This document shows positions 12,601 through 27,600 of a DNA stretch of 64,000 nt, in pieces (position 1 is the stretch's first letter; the number at the start of each line of letters is the position of its first letter). Below the pieces are notes generated by a model. That model was not told where the DNA came from. It ran no database searches and worked only from the letters and a program-made list of their open reading frames with translations. The position numbers were made by a program, and so were the translations under genes. Origin of the DNA: Siphonodentalium dalli (lineage: Eukaryota > Mollusca > Scaphopoda > Gadilida > Siphonodentaliidae); the NCBI GenBank assembly GCA_032622095.1, contig CP136064.1:2416001-2480000 (forward strand), read 5' to 3'.

Positions 12601-15600
12601 ACTCCAGACTATCTCATCTGAAACATGTAAACTGTATTCATTTGTCAAACTTGTATTTTGCCAATGAAATTTTGGACAGACACCCAGGACAAAGGCACAT
12701 ACGTGCAGATGGCAGGCTAGGGGCAATTACTTGTGATTTTGAAGTAATTGAAATTAGACCCTAATTGCAATTGCAATTACATCCTAACCAATTACAATTG
12801 CAATTACATGTAATTGAGAATAAACTCAATTACCAATTACATGCAATAACTTGAAATTTTTTAATTAATTACAGTCAATTACAATTACAAATTACAATTA
12901 CCCCATGCCTACCAGAGGGTCATATTGATAGTCCTCTAATGGAATGTTTGAAGGCTAAATAGATCGACGCCAGGTTGAGAAAGATAACAGATAGTTTGTC
13001 TCACTCAATTGTAGTAAGTTTGACAATTGCTTGAAGGGCCAATGATTTGTGGGAGCTATCCCCACTATGTGAGCTGAAGTGTCATCCTGTACTTGTAACA
13101 ATCATTAGGCCAAAAACATAAAAAGATGCTATGTTTCCGTACATCGACCGCCCCTAAAAATAACCCGCCGACCCTAAAGTTTTTATTGATATTTTAAGAA
13201 AAAGTCAAAATTTTCTAAAAAAAAATATAAAAAAAATTGTTTTTTTTTTACTGTTTTTACCACTATAAATGCTCATATATATTGATGATCATTAGTGTGC
13301 AAAACGCGTGGCTTCTAATAACACATCCCTGCGAAAAGTGATCATGAAGTGACAGTTGTCTCAAAATCCCCAGGTGTGTGATGGGTTGTGGATTGATGGG
13401 CATGAATTTTGCAATTTTAATTTCACGAGAGTGGATCTCATGCCTGCTTTACCTGTATGCCTTGTTTGGGACTTATGGAACAAACCCTTGGGTTCCAAAT
13501 AAACATGCATGCACATTTATTATTTTATTGGGAAATTAGCCCTGGCACAGTGCTTACTTGGGTCTGCATGTTTATTAATTTTGAGGCTATGTAAATTGAA
13601 ATCAGCACTAACTCAAGATTTGTATATGATTCTGATACCAAATTGATGAGCTTATAACTTTAATTTATGCATGTACATATTCAAGTATATGGCATACATG
13701 TGAACATTTAAATATTGAATAAACACCACATGACACATACTATGTTGATTCCTGTGTGGTTGCTTGACCTACATGTACTATAAAAATATTTTTTTAACTA
13801 TAGTTGATGTTTTGCTCAGAGTTTCCCCTGTGCTATTATTTCGATCTGCATTGTTATTAACTTTTAATGGAATTTCCCCCTGCACTTTTATTTGGAGCCC
13901 GCGAGTACAGATATGAACACTATCAACAGACATGGTGGGTGTGTGTCTGTATATATACATGTATAGAGGTACCGGTATCACCACATATGTTAGGGGTATA
14001 GCTACTGTTTCCAACTAGAGGTGTGACTGTCCCAATGGGACTACGGATACCCCCCTTTTTAAAATACTAAGATGTTTCACATGTCAGTAAACATTTAGTT
14101 AAAATAATAAAATAACAGTTCCCATTGCAGGTGTACAACCATAACCCTAATCTTAAACCTATTGACCGAAAATTGTAGGAATAAAAGCTTGGACAAAATT
14201 ATGTATGTTGCGAAAAAATTTCTAAGTCGAAAAAGGGGAATAACTCCACACAAAAAATGTCGGACAGACGTCATAATCGCAGGTGCACAGGTTCCCATGG
14301 TACTAAATATCAGTGCCAAGATTAAAAAACATTGACCGAAAAATGTCGGAATAAAAGCTCGGAAAAAATTATGCATGTTGCAAAAACTCCACCAAAAAAT
14401 GTCGGACAGATGTCATAATCGCAGGTGCACAAGTTCCAATGGTACTAAATATCTGTGCCAAGTTTTAAAAAAATTTACCGAAAAATGTAGGAATAAAAGC
14501 TCGGACAAAAGTATACATGTTGCGAAAATTTTCTAAGTCGAAAAATGGGGGATAACTAAAAAAAAAAAAAGTCCGACAGACGTCATAATCGCAGGTGCAC
14601 AGGTTCCCATGATGGTTGATGTCTGTGCCAAGTTTCAAGGAAATTGATCAAAAAACGACTGAGAAAAACTCCGGACAAATTTGTGTCCACGGACGAACGA
14701 CGGACGGACGGACGACGGACGGACGGACAAGCTGACTCCAGTATACCCCCCCTAACTTCGTTGCGGGGGGTATAAAAACCAGGTATGCAAGGTTGGGTGT
14801 ACTGGCTACCTCCAGACAGGTCAAGTATGGGAATATATCAGTCTGCCCCCCTCACATGCTACAAAGGAAGCCATCTAAAATATATAGTGTGCAAGCTAAA
14901 ATTAACATCTCTGCATTAAGTCTTCTGACAAAACTGCATCTTGAGCTATATATTTGCATTGCATACTGGGAAGAAAATGAGTTGGGACTTTTTCCTCTTC
15001 ATAGAACACACAAGAATTCGAGTAAATACACACTGCCGTGTCTTTGACATCTGGGGACATTAGAGAATTTGATAATGGACAAGAGTGGGGACTTTCTCAC
15101 TATTTACAATTTGAAAATATTGACTACAAGCAAATTTGCCCAGCATTGCCCAGATATTTTGCAAAACTGACAAGTAATAACTAGTCATGCAGTCTAACAA
15201 AGTAAGGCCTATAACTCTTCCAAATATTTGTGAAATGATTAAAAAATAAATTTTTTGTTTGTTGAATTGAAGGTGAAAATTCAAAAAATATGAATTTAAC
15301 AATTTTTTTTTTTTTTTTTGGAGTTATGTCACTGGCTCCGCCCACATTCGACCCAGTGACCTCATTTGAACAAATCTGAATAACAGTCCCCCAAGGACAC
15401 TTTGTACGAAATATGAACCCATTCGGCCCAATTAAATTTGAGAAGAAGTTGTTGTATGAATTACAGAGTTATGGCCCTTGCTTCGCAACTATTTGACCCA
15501 GTGTCCTCATTTGAACAAATCTGAATGGACGGACGGATGGACGACGGACGAGGAGTGATGACTATAGCTCCACCGGAGACTTCGTCTCAGGTGAGCTAAA

Positions 15601-18600
15601 AAGTGTTAACCCGAACTGGAATGAAACATGTTAGAATCAGATGCATGATCCTGAATATTCTCACACACAAATCTAAATGACTCTTCATTTTCAATTAACA
15701 CCCAGATCCATCTACACTGCGTGAATAAATTGAGATGTTCACATCAGAGAACTTAGGATATACTTTAGTGACCCTCATGGCATATGGATGGCTCAGTGAA
15801 TACTCGACCAAATATTCCCTGATTATGCACTCGATTTAATATGCCACCATCGTTCATCAAAAGCGACAGTCAATAAATATAAAGGATTACTGCAAATCCA
15901 TCGAGATTAGCTTATCATGTTAACAGGACATTGTGGTTCCATACCCAGAGGAAATACAGCTCTAGGTATATTGAGGATGCTTACCACAGAATTCAAATGG
16001 GTTGAACATTGAACTGCTTGATGTAATATCAGTGCTTTGAAGATTTAATTTTCCTTGCAGAGATCCTTCCGGGTACTTGAATAGAAATGTTTTTCCGCTT
16101 ACTGTAATGATGGTCCCATGAGCAATGAATGTATATCTTGAGGATAGTTCTTTTTGATTGATGAGAACTTCATGACCGAGGTTCACTAGAAACACCTGAA
16201 AAGAAATTTTAAAGATCATTGTCATCACTAAGACTGCAGTGATTGTGGTTTACAAGATCGATTATCTAATATAAACAAATGACAATTATTTTATAATTTT
16301 GTCTTTGGGCTTTTACATTTCGGCTAACGCTGTGGTTTGAAATAACAAATAAGACAAGTTTGAAATAACATTTTTTTTTACTTTATCAGAACCTTCCCAC
16401 AAAGAGAACAGTGCTATTTCACGACGGGGAAGGTGGGAGATAGGGGTAGACCCTTCCCAAAATATAAAACTTTCGGCATTTTCATTAGCAGCCGTCACTC
16501 CTGGAGACCTATGAAATTACCAACTGGAAAATTGTTGGCCTCCAAGTTTCCAAATATCTCAGATTTCTGCAAATAATGGGGACAAGAGGAGGTGGTGAGA
16601 CATGTCCCTGAGGGAGAAGTGAATGTTACTAAATTGTCTGAATCATATCATCAAGTTTGAAAATCAAGATGGCATAAAGATATTAACTGAAAAAAGGAAC
16701 AGGACATACCTCACCATCTGCATTGACCTCAAGACGACAATGCACTTCACCAACATCTTGTTTATTGATTATTATGTCACAATTCTGGCTTCTGAAATAT
16801 GAATTAGAAAGATTTACATCTTTACATTGAACTATCCTTGCATTGGCAGCTTTAAGTCACCCAATCTAAATATAATCACAAAACTAATATAACCACAAAT
16901 CAAGTTGGAAAAATTAATCTAGAATCTAAACAGAAATATTATAACTCCTTGTTAAAATCAGACTTGAAAATTTTGAAAACAAAGCCAGTTTTCAAATATT
17001 CGCCAAACATACGATTTACTTTGACAAAGACAATGTCAGTTGTACAGCACCATGTGCCTCAATTAAGCAATCAATTCATATCTAGATATTGTTTTAACTA
17101 GCACTGGCATTCAGCCATTCTGAGGGAAAATTAATGCCTTTTATCAAGTGCGGACAGTGTGGTAACCACAGTCCTTACAATTTATACATAGGCTATCGCT
17201 GGATTGATGGAATACCACCTAAGATACCAAATATGAGTGTAGACAGGCAAAGTGATTCAAGGTACCCCATCACAACTTTGTAGGAAATATACTGGTAATA
17301 AAAGAAATGTAAAGCAACTATGCGTTGTATGAAAACAATGATTTCCAGTATTTTTTAGTTATGCATGGCTATTCTAAACTCAAACTCAATCTAAAGTTTG
17401 TTAGCTTGCTGTTCTTCACAATTAATACCATGATCCATGCTAAATTTTCTTTCCAGAAATACTGACATATTAGGCCATACACACTTAATAGTTCGTTTCT
17501 CAGGGATCGCCGCGTCCCCCAAAAACCTGCGCCTCCCCCTTATTTATTGGCACCTATAAAATAATAAATATATAAATACCGCATGTCCCGAATCGCCCCA
17601 GACCGATAACTTCGTCTTGAAACTTTACGCAAACTGCAAATCTATCCGGACTGCAAATCTATCCGGACTTTACATTCACAAACAAGGGCGGATAATTCTG
17701 ACGAACTTCCTGTTTAAAATAATAACAAAATGGCGACTTTGGTGAAAATTTGTATCGTGCAGAATGCGTCGGAAGGCAAATGGACAATTATATCAGACAA
17801 CAGATCAAAAACTGTTCCTCAAATGGCTGATGATTTCATGTCCACGAAAGACATTGACGATGATTTTGACCTGGTTGTTTCAAAAACGAAAACGGGGGAC
17901 TTTGACACAGTTGCAGGAGACATCATGATCATCATCATCATCATGTTTTCTGAAGTCACGCAATTTTTCGGACGATATTTTCAAATTCGAGTGACCAAAT
18001 AAGATGTACCAGAGAATAAATCGGGAGAAGTAGTTGATGTATTCTCGGTGCTGATGACAAGTTGCAAGGAGTTGGTGTTGCCCAGTAAGACAAATGTGAA
18101 AAACAAACGTAACAAATTGTGCTATTCATTGACTGGTTGAAAACAAAGTGGGCTTCCGAAAGGTTAGCGTTGACAGTGTGGGTCGGCAATGTGTGGCTAT
18201 TGTATGTAATGCACTCTGGTTTGTGGATCAGCACTATTCCAAACTTCAAGATTTTTATGAAAGTCTGTGATTAATTAGAAAATAAACCTTTTATTTCATA
18301 AATTATTGTTGTGATTTAATATTATCAATTCATGTGTAGTCCAGTGGAACTCCTTCCAATAAAGCTTGATCTGGCTGGTGGTCACCCTGAGTTACATCAA
18401 ATTTCACCGATGTAGTTTCCACATCTTCTTCCATGAGTGAATAACTCAAACTGTTTCCTCTATACAACTTTATTACAAATCTAGATTATTAAGGGGATAT
18501 ATGATGGTCAGCTTCCCTGCTTCAGTATATTGCCCATATCCAGTATTATTCCTCATATCCAGTATTATTCCTTAATATGGGACTCCGATAAATATTATAT

Positions 18601-21600
18601 ATATAAATACCTGCCTCACCACAAAATTAATTTGAAAAAAATAATAAATATAAATAACTGCCTCCCTCATCACTTTGAAAAAAAAAATCCCTGAGAAACA
18701 AACTATTAAGTTTATATGGCCTTAGTCATCAATATATGCCCCACACTGCACGTCTCAGACCAATAGTTTCACATATTTCCCTGGGGGAAAGTTCATCATA
18801 TTCCCAAAATTGGCAAAAGGATGCTTTCCCATCTGCGTTCTGCATCTTGTGAGATTATCAATGTGAATGTATCCCAGGTCTCATTCAACTCTTGATACTG
18901 GGGCCAAGAAAATGTATTGATGGTCCTGCTTGGAACACATCAGAAATAAAGTACAAGATGAAACGTTGCTTGCTTAAAAGAAAAAAGTTTCAGAAGTTTC
19001 AGAAGTTTCAATATAATGCTTACTTTCCAATCAAGCACAAAGTTGATATGAGGGGATAACAAGATTTTTCATTTATATTTTCATGCTGCACAAAGATCCT
19101 CCCATATAATGAACCTGCAAAAGACAAAAAAACATCCTTATTATGCACAAATTTATATATAGACATATATTTCTATCATGGTTCCTTCCAACTACCTTCG
19201 ATCAAATAACTGAATGTGAAAGAATTCAGTGGTTCTTTGAATAGTGGAATTCAAAAGTTTCAACTTTCAAAGCCAACTGGTTCATAAATATCAAGCCAGT
19301 AATGTGGTAAGCCAAATCACAAAAGTCTTCATTTAAATGAGAGGCTGGTCACGATCAGCAGATGTTAACCCATCCCTTGGCGATAGTAAGTTACTATGAT
19401 CGGGATCATAAATGAGTGTTTTGATATTGAATTACAGAGTATACTGTTATGTACTATTATAGACATATGTACATAACACAAATTATTGGAATTTATGGGT
19501 CACTTGCATTAAGATAAAAGAATGCACTGGTACAGGATCTGTAATGCTGCATCACCACAGCCTTGGGTTAAATGTGAAAAGGTGACCTGACAGGGAATAC
19601 TTGGGTTAAGAGAGCCTAATTTAAGTTTACAATGGTAATATATAGGTATCAAATTTTACCAACAACAGCCATCAAGATAAGACACTTCAATGCTGACCCA
19701 TTAATATCAATTATATAGCAGAGCTGTCAACAAATCACAGACATTGGTCATGTTGAAGGCTGGCATCTCTATTAAACCAATAACATTTATAATGACCATC
19801 TGTAGAGTGATATACTCAGCTGTGCTAGTCTACTGTTAATATCATGTGATGTGTATTGTTGAATTTTTTTTTAAATTAGATACCATAGCTTTCTGTAGTG
19901 GAATTCATCTGTTCTGAGGGTTTGTCAAGTTCCAACAATGGAAGAGCAGCAGAACTCTTGCAGCCAATTCTTTGTGCTTCCTGTCTGTAAATGAAAAGAA
20001 AATATATTACAAGATAAATCTATTGATCACTTATTATATAATGGAAACATACTATAATGCTCATTGCTGAATTGAGAATTGTTGAATATAATTTATGTTA
20101 AAAATGCCAAACATATTGTTAAAAGTAGAAAATATATTTATCATATGACTCAATCATTATTTACGTTGGAAACTATGTCATAAATCAATTTCATATCAAT
20201 TTCTAATTCATATCACCTTCCGATAATTTGATTGGTTTGTTGACAAAAAGTGTGTTCTGATTGGCTGAATGGCAGCCGGGGGCCGAGCCGCATCTCTGAC
20301 TAAATGCAGGTCAAATTCGTGCGCGTCAATCAACGCGATGCCAAAATTCTCGCAATTATAATCTTGAAATATATAGTTTTGGACATTGTTATACGATAAA
20401 TAGAATATGTAATTCGTATTTATCTAATAAACATACAATATAATGTCACAAACTGAGAACAGAATAGCGCACTATATCTTCGCGTGCATATTATTTCTGC
20501 TAGTTCACCAGGTGTAATTGGGCTTCTGGTGCAATGAAGTGACGTCACATTAACCTTTTGCTGCCGATGTCATATAGCTATTTAGTGATTTGTGGCGTTT
20601 TGGACATCATAATCAATTTATAGGTGTCATATGATAAATATAATATGTACGTGTAATTCGTGTTTCTCTCATATGATATTTATGAAACTCGTCACGAATT
20701 TTCAGTTTTCTCGAGCCTCTGGCGAGAGAAAACTGAAAATTCGTGACGAGTTTCATAAATATCATATGAGAGAAACACTCATTTCATATCCTCTATATAT
20801 TTCGCCAGTCTCTTTGAAAAGAAACATAGTGATAGCATTCACAAGGTAATTCTCCGAACCTCCTATTTGTCATTTCCTGCACATGGTACTGGTTCCCCAG
20901 AAGTACGATATAGCTACCAATGGAAACTCGAGTTTTGGCAATTGACCAATGGAATTGTGGAGCTCTCTTGTGTCCAGAAATTGAATCTCTGGTGATGGTT
21001 CAGACGTACCTTGCATATGCTTTTGGTGCATCTCTTTTTAAAGCGACTGATATTTCACAAAAAGCTGTAATTGCTTTCTATTCAATAAAAGTCTTATCTG
21101 GTTAGAACTCAACTCTGTGCAAGTAGTGATGAGCGATAAAAATAAATCATCTGAAAGTCTTTATGGAGAAGAGTATGTCATTTTAAAAGCCATATTTATT
21201 GGTGAGGGAAAACCACAAAATCAGTTTAAATCACAGCTCTGAAAGGCAACAGAATGCTGGTAATCGCTGGTAAATTAACAATTGCTATTTTCTTACCAGA
21301 TTCAGCGTGATTTTAAGTCTGTAAATCGCAAAATATACAAAACAGCACAAAGATATTCAAGTTAAAATATCGCGTTCAGTTCCAAAATCAGTATCCAGTT
21401 ACTTGCCACTGGCATTCAGTCTCAGTTTGATTTACACTGCTTCATAGGAAGACCCAATATTCGGCTCGGCAATTGAACCCAGTTTGTTGCATGTTGACAT
21501 CAAATAGAACACTTTTGAATACAAACTGAGTTATAAAAGGTTCATGGCATTGAAATGAACAAAGCCATCAAAGCCTTGCTTTTTATGAAATGGTGTTTAA

Positions 21601-24600
21601 CAATTAAAAAATGGACTCACGGTGGTGCTTCAGGTGCTTTAATTGATGATATCTGAGGATGCTGCTGAAAGATAGTAGCTGATCCTCCTGCAACACTCAA
21701 ATCAGAATCACTAGAGCTGATGGTGTTTCAATCATTTTCTGGGCTGCTAACAGCTGGACCTGCAAAAATAAAACCTACGTTATTCGTTCTTATACTAGTA
21801 TTAAACATGCTGGTGATGGGTGAACTGTTTATCATTAAATGGAAACTCATCTCATATGACATTGATATTTCCTTCCTAAATCCAGTTTAAAAATGAATAT
21901 ATGTCTGCTTTTAAGTAGAATTGTGTTTGAAATGACACAAGTCAGAAAGCTTGAATGAAACTTATATGACTGGGTAATTCTTTCTTCCAGGCTATATATA
22001 TAGCCAGACATCATCAGTGCTCAGGGTTTTCGCCAAGTGGAATTAATGAGTCCGTATTGGGGAAACATATAAGTTATAACGCAACGGGATGACCATAGTT
22101 TGTCCCGTGGGGTGAAAATTTTGCTATTTGACACTGAAAAGTAGCCATTTCCTTGCACCGGAGTGTCCCACAAAGCAATCCGAAGCTACGTATATTACAC
22201 AAGTTGATCATTTTACGTGGGTACATTAATTCTGTTAATGGTATCCAGATAATTAGTCATGTAATTACGCACTTATAATAAGATTCCGACAGGTATAATG
22301 AAACTATAGACTAAATAGCATATATATACATTATTTTTGTGGGCCGTGGCAGAAGATCTATGGGCACATAAGATACTATGGGTGGCGGGATGGGGTGGTG
22401 GGCGGGCTCTATACATATATACTCTAATTATCTAGGGGCGCCTGCGGCACATAAGATACTATGGGTGGCGGGATGGGGTGGTGGGCGGGTATTACATATA
22501 TACTCTAATGATCTAGGGGCACCTGCGGCACATAAGATAATATGGGTTGTGGGATGGGGTGGTGGGCGGGTATTACATATATACTCTAATGTTCTAGGGG
22601 CGCCTGCGGCGCATAAGATACTATGGGTGGCGGGATGGGTGGTGGGCGGGTATTACATATATACTCTAATGATCTAGGGGCACCTGCGGCGCATAACATA
22701 CTATAGGTTGTGGGATGGGTGGTGGTAACTGATATATAATCGATGTATTCTGCCAAGCGTAAAACTATTTGTGCGCTGTGACGTCATACTGCAGGGTTTG
22801 TCTGCAGGATATTTTTATAGCGGCGAAATACGAATGGTGGCGTAATTTTTACCAAATGTTGAACTGAAGTGACCCCCTGAATGAACAGTAATGAGTCACT
22901 TGATATTCATTCGGAAACTGGGTCACAGAGGAGAAAATTCTGAAAATTGGTTCCGTCCAGAGTGCGATATGCATATGAGATTGACCTTGTATCGGAATCA
23001 ACAAATAAACTAACTTGTAACAAAGTCAATAAAAGAAATATATTGTTCGACTTATTATCGAGTGATCTTTCCTCTGCCGATCGATTGGTAAAACTCCAAT
23101 GAATTGAATATTCAAACATGACATTTTTGTGTTTGTATCTACCAGGTGGTTCTTTGTTTACAACTCAAATTTCGAACGTGAAGAGAAATACAAGTTTGGG
23201 CTTTGATGTAATCCAGCGATAGCTGTATTGGATTACATCGAGGAAGCTCGGATTAGTAGACAGAACATTACATAGAGATTGGCACTATATGCCTCCCAGC
23301 CCTGGCAATTCAGATTTGTTTGCTACGGCAGTAGAATGCCGTAGCCAATTTGATGTGCTTCGGCAGTGACTACGGCATTTTTACATCCTGTGAAAACATG
23401 TTGTTTAATTGCTGTTTTGTCAACATTTGTATGACTAATCATAAAACGTTTACAAGAAGATGTGTACTATCTATTTTTTTCCTGGAATATATAAATCGTT
23501 TATGTGATACCCACTAAGAGTAAACAGAACCACGGCCGTGGGATCGAATGACTATTGAATAATGACAGAACTTGCCATGCCCCGTTGTGAAATTAAATTA
23601 TGCAGTTTCTTGAATGACGTTGCTTCAAAATGGCAAATTCCTTATTTCAAACTCTGTCACCAACCAGTATAATAAACCTGGACATGGATACATCATACCT
23701 GATTATCAGTCGTAAAGTTACGGGCACTTAGATGATTGGAATAGCAAATAAAACAAATATGTTTATACAATTTAACACTCAACGGTAAATAATCATAATG
23801 CGCGAGAACTCGTGACAAAGTGTCAAACATCAAAGCACTTATCAGGAACCGGCTGTCAGAATATATCACTGACGCACGTCAATCATTAGTGTGAAGTCCC
23901 GCCTTCCCCCAAGTTGAAACGAATCGGCTCACTCGATTGGTTAAATTCAATTATCTGTCATCGTGAGCTACAAACATCTGCACTGATATTCAGGTATGAT
24001 TTCTCTATGTCCAGTGTACAAGAGTTGCACCTTATTACAATTACTATTATATATGCAATTTAACCCACACCAGATGAAGGTAAAGAAGATAAAATTTATT
24101 TCATACGAAATAATTGATTAACATGCACAGAAATAATAAACACCGCAGTGCACCGATGTCAAAGATCAATGTTGTTCACTGTGAATCAGGCGAACTAAAT
24201 TCAATTTGCAGAAGTTGCATGACGTCGAATGATGTCAGTCTGACTCTGACTCAGATTCAGATTCTGTGTCAGATTCAGCGGTTGAGGAAAACTCATCCAA
24301 GTCGATGTCATCGACTGCAAAGTCGGTGTCTTCGCCTGATTCATAGTGCTCAACGTTGGCATCTGACTCCGGCGCATGGTGTTTGTCGATATCTTCCGAT
24401 GGCAAGAAAAGGCAGGTTCGTTTTCTGGGAGAGTCTTTTTTGTTACAACGCTTGCGTTTCGGTTTTGTTGTGTACCCATCAACTCTTCGTGGTCCACTCT
24501 TTGCATCAACCACTGCTGTGTCGCGAGACATGAATCGTTCAATTGCCATATCGTAAAGTTTCGAGTCACCAGAAACGGGTTCCCCTCTCAGAATTAGCAA

Positions 24601-27600
24601 ATGTTCAATAGTGTTATGGTTGAGGGATTGTCGTTCTTTGTTTAGAATTTTTGTAAAAGAACTAAACACCCTTTCCGCTTCAGCACTGGAAATGGGAAGC
24701 ACTACACAAATCTCGATAACTTGGAGAAAGTTTCCAATGCAAAGATGTGTTCCTGAAAGGAACAAGGCAGGCCATGCTTTTTCCGGAGAATAGTTAATAA
24801 GAAATGTTTCAATATGTGAATGTGCCGTGGTCAACTCAGTGTTGAGATTATCAAGATTACAGCCGTTATGTTCCAGTAAACATTTGAAGTGGTTGACGAC
24901 CCTGTTTAAATGCGTTCGCAACTCAGACACTTTTTTCAATTGGTAAGTTTTGGTGTCTAGTATTTCGGCAACACTAACGTACAGAGGGGTCATCAAATCG
25001 GTGAAACGTTCTTTGAGGTTGTTTATCATTTTTTTCACGACTGCTGATATTTCGGTACAGACAGTTTCGAGAGCCTTGTCGAGTTTTGTGGACATCGAGT
25101 ATCCATGGAATGTTACAGATTTGTCTTCCAGCTCAGCGTTCGGGTTGTCACTTCGGGTTGATCTTGGTGCATATTTATTTCCTTTGTCTTCTTCGATGAA
25201 TGGCCAACATAGCTTTGACATTGTAGGGAAATGTGCACTACTATAGAACACGGCTGAGCCCTTTTCTTCGATTGTGGAATGAAGTGTTTCCAGAGTGGAT
25301 ATTGCGGATTTAATCGTGGATATTGCTTCTGTCATAAGCAAAGATTGCTTCTCCAAACATAGAGAGAAGGGTGTCACGTGAGCGAGGATATCCCTTCGTG
25401 CACATATGTAGATTAAACGCTCAAGCTTCATGGAATCTTTTAGATATCCTGTTAACCTTGGGACAAATTCCTTCATGGTATTGTTATATGGAGAAGCTAT
25501 CTGATGATTGCAGAAACCGATGAATATTGGAAGGTTTCGTATATAATTGTCTGAAGCTTGTACCTGGTGTGCTACCCAACGTGTACCCGATGGCCTCTTA
25601 TATTTATACAAATTTGCTTCCATGAAGTTTGCTTGGCGCTTCATTAAGCGCCACCGTAACGGTGCTCGCTTGAACGTTTTGTGAGCGTTGGCGAGGTCTT
25701 CATCGCACTGGCTATTTAGGTCAGAAGATTTGACGCTGTCGTGCAAACCCAATTCACTTCGGTGATTCACACACCATCCCATCAACAGATGTTCGCCTAT
25801 ATCTTCACGTATCAACCGATAGAGTTTATGATTTGCATTCGTGCCGTCACTCCCCACTCCAACCAAGTGATTACAGATGTCAAATTCAAATTTTTGCTTT
25901 TTAATGCTATTTTCGAATGCGCGCTTCAGCCCTTCGGCCCCAGCATCATCCGGCTCTTCCAGGGACATTACATGGAATATTGGCTTTCCATTTTGACACA
26001 TCTTGATGACGTATAACTCCTTCTCGTCGCTTGTTTTAGCACTGCTAGATCCATCATAGACGACGGTGAAATATTTAGAGACGCCATCATTCAGGGGCTT
26101 TGTAATCGTATTGAATTTTATGGTGTCGGCAAGATCGGCTACCATTTCCCTGCATGCACTGCCCCTCAAATATGCTTTACCCAGGTCTACATTGTGGATA
26201 TCTCGTTCAAATTTAGCAATGTTCTCATAGTCCTTAAAAGATTTATTGTTTTGGCCAATGTAGTGGGCTATTTGAAATTTCATTACTAATTGTTTCCTTT
26301 GATATTCTGATAGTTTCTTCATGGATTCCTTAAGAGTTAATTGACTTGTACACGAAAATGGTGAACTCAAGGTAGTGGTACTGGTAGTACTGGAAGTTGT
26401 TCTCTGAATGTTTTCAATATCAGTCGAGTTGATGCTGTGTGTGTCAGACCTTTTTTTCATTATAGCTATCCGGTGGATATTCGATTTTGATACATGGTCA
26501 ATTGCATTGCACTTTTTGATAACTGTGGTTCCAGATACCCATTTGTCGACTTTGACATCCTTTACTTTACCACGGTGTTGGAATTTCAATAAACCACTTG
26601 TTCCCGATGTTTCCCCGTATACTTCCCGACAAACCACACAGAACACCCGCTCTACAGTTTCTCCGTCACTGGCCAAATCATAGCTAATGCACCCCACACC
26701 CCAACCATCAACTGTCTGTTTTTTAACGCCCATCGTATTTTTCAAAATCGCTTTATTTATCTAGTGATGCAAGGTCACCGTCAATTTTTCACAATGACGT
26801 CAGCTGGTGACGTCAAACTATAATTGGCTATACTAAGTATACTTTCCGGCACGTAAATTGCCTTCCCGTATACTTCCGACAGTTTGTTAAATAAATGCTC
26901 TAAATTTGCATGTTTCAAACGTGCACCAATGTTATCAGACTTTAACCAACCAACTACTCTTTTACATTGTACAAACATATATATCAGAAACCAAACTTTC
27001 ACTTAACGAATAGAAGAACAATCGTAAACAATTTACGGCATGGCATGATATATATAGGAGAGGATCTCAGGGCCGGTATAACATCAATCACCAGATATCA
27101 TCATCATCAACATTCTTATTATCACATGTACATTATATCTGTTATTCATCTTGTTTAAACATTTATGTAAATATTGTTGGGAGAGGGGCCACCTTAAGTT
27201 GTTATAACTTGTCCCCAATCCCTTAAGTTGTTATAAATTGTCCCCAAAATCCCTTGTAAATTGAGTTACAATAAATATGTTTGAACCAAACATACTTTAA
27301 CGGAGTTTACTGACTTCAATAGATTGTCACATCACTGATCAGCAGCTGGCTGACCTATTTCCATCAATTAAACTCTGTTGTATTTGTATAACCACATGCC
27401 CGTGTGTATATATGTCAAGGATGCGACAGTCACTCACGCGTAACGGTAAACCCACATCACTCATTGGTCTTTGACACATTGTGATCAGATCGCACGTGGG
27501 TACAGCGTTTTTGCTACAATGTTAACGCGTGTGTCCAGACTGGCTGCAATGCTACACCGTGACTAAAATACTATTTACTGAGCTGTACGGAGTGTACCAA

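Larger units (their letters stand above)
9681..15984. other. Intron 9, repeat-rich
   Basis: This is the putative 6.3-kb intron between the FHA and recombinase exons. It holds the repeats listed separately. I found no further minus-strand exon with good splice sites, though short ones could be missed. Confidence 0.4.

Noticed and set aside
22378-22677. 99-codon glycine/tryptophan-rich ORF
   Set aside because: Produced by the 81-bp minisatellite.
24114-24597. Plus-strand ORFs overlapping the hAT transposase end
   Set aside because: Antisense shadows of the transposase; no independent coding signs.
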